Source: Candidatus Sericytochromatia bacterium
Lineage (GTDB): Bacteria; Cyanobacteriota; Sericytochromatia; JACMPN01
Reading direction: 5' to 3'
DNA: 8,854 bases
Assembly: GCA_014377495.1 (NCBI GenBank)
Contig: JACMPN010000358.1
Coordinates: 1 to 8,854, forward strand
The notes beneath the pieces are model-generated. The model worked only from the letters and a program-made list of their open reading frames with translations, was not told where the DNA came from and did no database searches. The position numbers were made by a program, and so were the translations under genes. Positions 6,612-8,854 of the stretch are shown here, piece after piece; position 1 is the first letter of the stretch; each line of letters opens with the position of its first letter.

Positions 6612-6884
6612 CTAGTTGGTCATCGCCTGCGTGCGTGACTCAGCGTCCTCGCGGAAGACCTGCCGCAAGACCGCAGCCAGATGGCGGATCTCCTCATCAG
6701 ACAGGACCATGGGGATTTTTGCCTGAGTGGGCATGGGCGACGCATCGGTTGCAGACACCCACCGTTTGACGTTGATCCCGAATCCGCTCGCCGTCATCGG
6801 CTTGATGAGCATCCGCTCACCGTCGTTTTTGACCACCTGGCAGCGCACTCCACTTACGATGACGTCGGCCCGTCCCTGGTCCAT
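6612..6884 (-). CDS. Small protein of unknown function downstream of the acyl-CoA carboxylase gene
   Basis: The 90-residue protein is not recognised. The N-terminal half (ADVIVSGVRCQVVKNDGERMLIKPM, here split as ADVIVSGVRC and QVVKNDGERM) looks beta-rich. The C-terminal part (VLSDEEIRHLAAVLRQVFRE, about residues 60-79) should be an amphipathic helix and is preceded by a Pro-containing linker. The ATG at 6884 is chosen because GAGGAG lies 7 bases before it; a slightly longer TTG start would overlap that RBS. It lies 102 bases after the carboxyltransferase gene on the same strand and may share its transcript. Small accessory subunits accompany some acyl-CoA carboxylases, such as the actinobacterial epsilon subunits, but similarity here is limited to size, position and a helical 'eeLAAl' type segment, so a role in the carboxylase is speculative. 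Confidence 0.7.
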   Translation of the reverse strand: MDQGRADVIVSGVRCQVVKNDGERMLIKPMTASGFGINVKRWVSATDASPMPTQAKIPMVLSDEEIRHLAAVLRQVFREDAESRTQAMTN

Positions 6885-6891
6885 GTTGTGT

Positions 6892-6897
6892 CTCCTC
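6892..6897 (-). promoter_or_regulatory. RBS of the small downstream gene
   Basis: The minus strand reads GAGGAG, 7 bases before ATG at 6884, which favours that start over the overlapping in-frame TTG at 6899. Confidence 0.65.
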
Positions 6898-6986
6898 AAT
6901 GTTTCGTCGGTGCGGTGCCATTGGTGCCCGCTTCCTAAACAGATTAATCGGCAGCTTTACCCTAAAACATAAGGATTTCATGGCGA

Positions 6987-8537
6987 TTACACGGGCATGA
7001 CACCGTGTTTGCGGAGGGGCCGGACCGCAGTCCGCTGGTCTGACAGCTCCAATGTCCGGAGAATGGTCACCCGCGTTTCACGGGGATCGATGACGTCATC
7101 CACGAGCCCCTTCTCGGCCGACAGATACGGTCCGATGTAGCCCCGGTATTGCTCGACGAGCGCGGCGCGCTCGGCCTCGGGGTCGGCAGCTTCGGCAATG
7201 CGCTTGCGGTAGATGATGTTCACGGCCCCTTCGGGACCCATCAGGCTGATCTCGGCGGTCGGCCAGGCAAACAGGCCGTCCGGCTGGAACCCCCGACCGC
7301 ACATGACGTAATAGCCCGCCCCATAGCCCTTGCGGACGACGACCGTTACCTTGGGCACCGTGGCGTTGGCGACGACATGCAGGAGTTTCGCCCCGTGGCG
7401 GATGATCCCTTCCTTTTCGACCTTGGAGCCGACCATGAACCCCGGCACGTCCTGCACGAACAGGAGCGGAATCTCGAAAGCGTCGCACAGCATGACGAAG
7501 CGGGCTGCCTTGTCTGCGGCATCCGTGGTCAGCACCCCGGCCATCACCTTGGGCTGGCTGGCAATGATCCCGACGGAGCGGCCGCCGATGCGGGCCAGGG
7601 CCGTGACGATATTCTGGGCGTATTGGGGTTTCAGCTCGAACAGGTCACCGCCGTCGACGAGCAGCCTGATCAGCGTTTTCATGTCGTAGGGGTGCTTGGG
7701 ATTTTCCGGCAACACCGTGAGCAGGCTCTCGGCAGATTCTTTGGGATCGATGGCCGGTACCATCGGTGGCTTTTCGCCAGCCCGGGAGGGGAAATAGCTG
7801 AGGTAGCGCCGGATGGCCGCAATGCAGGACGCATCGTCGGGAAAGGCCACGTCACCCACACCGCTGATCTGGCAGTGCACCTTGGCCCCACCCAGATCCT
7901 CGACCGTCACGTCCTCGCCGATGACGGCCTTGACGAGGGGTGGCCCGGCCAGGGCCATCGAGCTGGTGCCGCTGACCATGAAGGTCACGTCCGCCAACGC
8001 CGGGATATAGGCGGTCCCGGCGGCACAGTGGCCCATCACGGCCGCCACCTGGGGGATCACGCCGGACATGATCGCCTGCTCGTAAAAGAGGTCACCCGTC
8101 CCGGCGAACATGGCGCCTGCCATCTCCTGGATCCGGGCGCCGGCTGAGTCGAGTAGCCAGACGATCGGCAGCCGCTCCTGCAACGCCCATTGGCGCAATC
8201 GGGTCACCTTGGTTTCGCCGACGATGCCGATCGACCCGGCCATGATCGTAAAGTCGTACGCTGCGGCACAAACCAGACGCCCGTGGATCCGGCCGGTCCC
8301 CGTGATCACACCGTCCGCAGCCATGTACTTGCCCTTGAGCTCACTGCTAACGCCGGCATGGTCCGCCAGTCGGCCCGTCTCGATAAAGGTGCCGGGATCG
8401 AACAGCAGGTCCAGGCGCTCGCGGGCGGTCAGTTTGCCCAGCGCGTGCTGCTTGGCGATCTCCGCCTCGCCGCCCATCCCCTCGGCTTTGGTCCGACGGG
8501 CCCTCAACTCAGCCACGGCGTCTTGCATGCGACTCAC
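6987..8537 (-). CDS. Acyl-CoA carboxylase, carboxyltransferase (beta) subunit
   Basis: This is a biotin-dependent carboxyltransferase (PF01039) with two crotonase-like domains. It transfers CO2 from carboxybiotin to an acyl-CoA such as propionyl-, acetyl- or methylcrotonyl-CoA. The 516-residue length is normal. Counting from the GTG start, the N domain has LGKLTARERLDLLFD, DSAGARIQE (130-138), GHCAAGTAYIPALAD (about 169-183), and AGPPLVKAVIGEDVTVEDLGG. The C domain has VQDVPGFMVG, KGYGAGYYVMCGRGF (about 403-417) and AWPTAEISLMGPEGAVNI. It mixes features: GPPLVKA and MCG resemble methylcrotonyl-CoA carboxylase, while AWPTAxI and GAVNI resemble propionyl-CoA carboxylase. The residue aligned with the Streptomyces PccB specificity Asp422 appears to be Tyr. 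The GTG at 8537 has AGAGAGGAA 7 bases upstream, whereas the ATG at 8576 has no RBS. No biotin carboxylase or BCCP gene is in the window. Confidence 0.93.
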   Translation of the reverse strand: MSRMQDAVAELRARRTKAEGMGGEAEIAKQHALGKLTARERLDLLFDPGTFIETGRLADHAGVSSELKGKYMAADGVITGTGRIHGRLVCAAAYDFTIMAGSIGIVGETKVTRLRQWALQERLPIVWLLDSAGARIQEMAGAMFAGTGDLFYEQAIMSGVIPQVAAVMGHCAAGTAYIPALADVTFMVSGTSSMALAGPPLVKAVIGEDVTVEDLGGAKVHCQISGVGDVAFPDDASCIAAIRRYLSYFPSRAGEKPPMVPAIDPKESAESLLTVLPENPKHPYDMKTLIRLLVDGGDLFELKPQYAQNIVTALARIGGRSVGIIASQPKVMAGVLTTDAADKAARFVMLCDAFEIPLLFVQDVPGFMVGSKVEKEGIIRHGAKLLHVVANATVPKVTVVVRKGYGAGYYVMCGRGFQPDGLFAWPTAEISLMGPEGAVNIIYRKRIAEAADPEAERAALVEQYRGYIGPYLSAEKGLVDDVIDPRETRVTILRTLELSDQRTAVRPLRKHGVMPV

Positions 8538-8544
8538 TGGTTTG

Positions 8545-8552
8545 TTCCTCTC
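8545..8552 (-). promoter_or_regulatory. RBS deciding the GTG start of the carboxyltransferase gene
   Basis: The minus strand reads GAGAGGAA, then 7 bases, then GTG at 8537. This removes 13 residues from the longest open frame and gives MSRMQDAVAELRARR, a typical start for the family. Confidence 0.65.
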
Positions 8553-8617
8553 TGCGACAGGATTTGCCAGCGGCATTTAACCATCCCGCCCAGGGCCTGG
8601 TAAAAAACAGAACCCTA

Positions 8618-8638
8618 AGAGACTCTCTCAATCAACGA
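8618..8638 (+). repeat. Left perfect 21-bp terminal inverted repeat
   Basis: It begins AGAGACTC and ends CAACGA, and is the exact reverse complement of 8757-8777. Confidence 0.97.
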
Positions 8639-8756
8639 GACCGAGCCTGGCGCCGTAGGGCACTGCCAGGCAAGGCACAGTGACGAAGCGTACGGGGTAG
8701 TCCGGTGAGACACTGTAACGCAATCTTGGCGCAGTCATGCGGTGCCAGGCGACCGA

Positions 8757-8777
8757 TCGTTGATTGAGAGAGTCTCT
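8757..8777 (-). repeat. Right perfect 21-bp terminal inverted repeat
   Basis: It begins TCGTTGATTG and ends AGTCTCT, and is the exact reverse complement of 8618-8638. Its outermost two bases form part of the stop codon of the adjacent minus-strand gene. Confidence 0.97.
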
Positions 8778-8854
8778 AACCCTGGCGGGCTTTGCGGGCT
8801 TGGAGCTGATCGTAGCCGGCCAGACCAAGTTGGACGACGCCGACGACGCTGTAA
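8776..8854 (-). CDS. C-terminal end of a minus-strand gene running off the window (unknown product)
   Basis: Reading from the right edge on -, 25 open codons encode YSVVGVVQLGLAGYDQLQAR followed by KARQG and a TAG stop at 8778-8776. Third positions are mostly C or G, as in the other genes here. A hydrophobic run (VVGVVQLGLAG) precedes a basic tail, which could be the end of a membrane helix. The stop codon takes its T from the flanking repeat and its A and G from the end of the inverted-repeat element. Too little is visible to name a family, and the opposite strand is also open over part of this stretch, so the call is tentative. Confidence 0.4.
   Translation of the reverse strand, partial: YSVVGVVQLGLAGYDQLQARKARQG

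Larger units (their letters stand above)
8617..8777. mobile_element. MITE-like 161-bp element with long inverted arms and 6-bp flanking direct repeats
   Basis: The ends (8618-8638 and 8757-8777) are a perfect 21-bp inverted repeat starting AGAGACTCTCTC. The arms resume 6 bases further in: GCCTGGCGCCG (8645-8655) faces CGGTGCCAGGC (8740-8750), pairing over 11 positions with one G-T wobble. Each arm is thus about 38 bases, with 31 complementary and one wobble. The direct repeat AACCCT flanks the element at 8611-8616 and 8778-8783, as expected of a target-site duplication. There is no coding capacity for a transposase; the frame across it on the minus strand is not a credible protein. The interior (8656-8739) has short complementary segments such as CACTG/CAGTG. 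This fits a non-autonomous miniature element of an unidentified IS family; a structured RNA gene is the alternative. Confidence 0.65.

Noticed and set aside
7149..8147. Long open frame on + opposite the carboxyltransferase gene (332 codons)
   Set aside because: It is an antisense shadow of a clear carboxyltransferase gene in GC-rich DNA; its composition (many H, G, D, R) is that of a complement frame with no recognisable domain.
8617..8777. Integron attC site or group II intron fragment
   Set aside because: The arms lack the attC core pattern (GTTRRRY/RYYYAAC), and I see neither a GUGYG-type 5' end nor a domain V hairpin. The flanking direct repeats fit a MITE better.
8628..8828. Minus-strand 66-codon frame spanning the inverted-repeat element
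   Set aside because: It crosses both inverted repeats and the partial gene in another frame, and has no RBS or family resemblance.

Overview
The window is GC-rich chromosomal DNA with strong G/C third-position bias and clear purine-rich ribosome binding sites (RBS), so it is bacterial. The YchF protein, with its MLRAGIVGLPN start and an HTDFERGFIRAE stretch near the C-terminus, recalls cyanobacterial-phylum YchF from memory. An acyl-CoA carboxylase and a tyrosine phenol-lyase/tryptophanase-type enzyme suggest a heterotroph. A non-photosynthetic relative of Cyanobacteria is one guess, but the lineage is not settled by this sequence.

Layout, left to right. (1) The 3' two-thirds of a PLP-dependent beta-eliminating lyase on + (to 964), convergent with an exported protein of unknown function on - (986-1612). 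(2) A two-gene phosphate uptake operon on +: a DUF47/PhoU-like protein (1783-2406) overlapping a short PiT phosphate transporter (2399-3406) by 8 bases, with a hairpin in its leader. (3) A one-helix membrane protein on - with three short 'DIRxxxKEY' repeats (3469-4098), divergent from a phosphodiester glycosidase-family protein on + (4256-5056). (4) tRNA-Ala(GGC) at 5148-5223 with its own Rho-independent terminator, directly followed by ychF (5293-6390). (5) A structured convergent intergenic region with a strong terminator (6533-6572). (6) A minus-strand pair: an acyl-CoA carboxylase carboxyltransferase subunit (6987-8537) and a small downstream protein (6612-6884). (7) A 161-bp element at 8617-8777 with imperfect inverted arms of about 38 bp and flanking 6-bp direct repeats, then the last 25 codons of a minus-strand gene running off the right edge.

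Most of the window is ordinary housekeeping and metabolic sequence. The most unusual item is the 161-bp element. It looks like a MITE (a small non-autonomous transposon), its folded form contains a symmetric internal loop made of two identical GACCGA hexamers, and its end supplies two of the three bases of the neighbouring gene's stop codon. Second is the lyase, which has Gln where tyrosine phenol-lyase has its phenol-binding Arg381. Third is the unrecognised membrane protein with C-terminal repeats.
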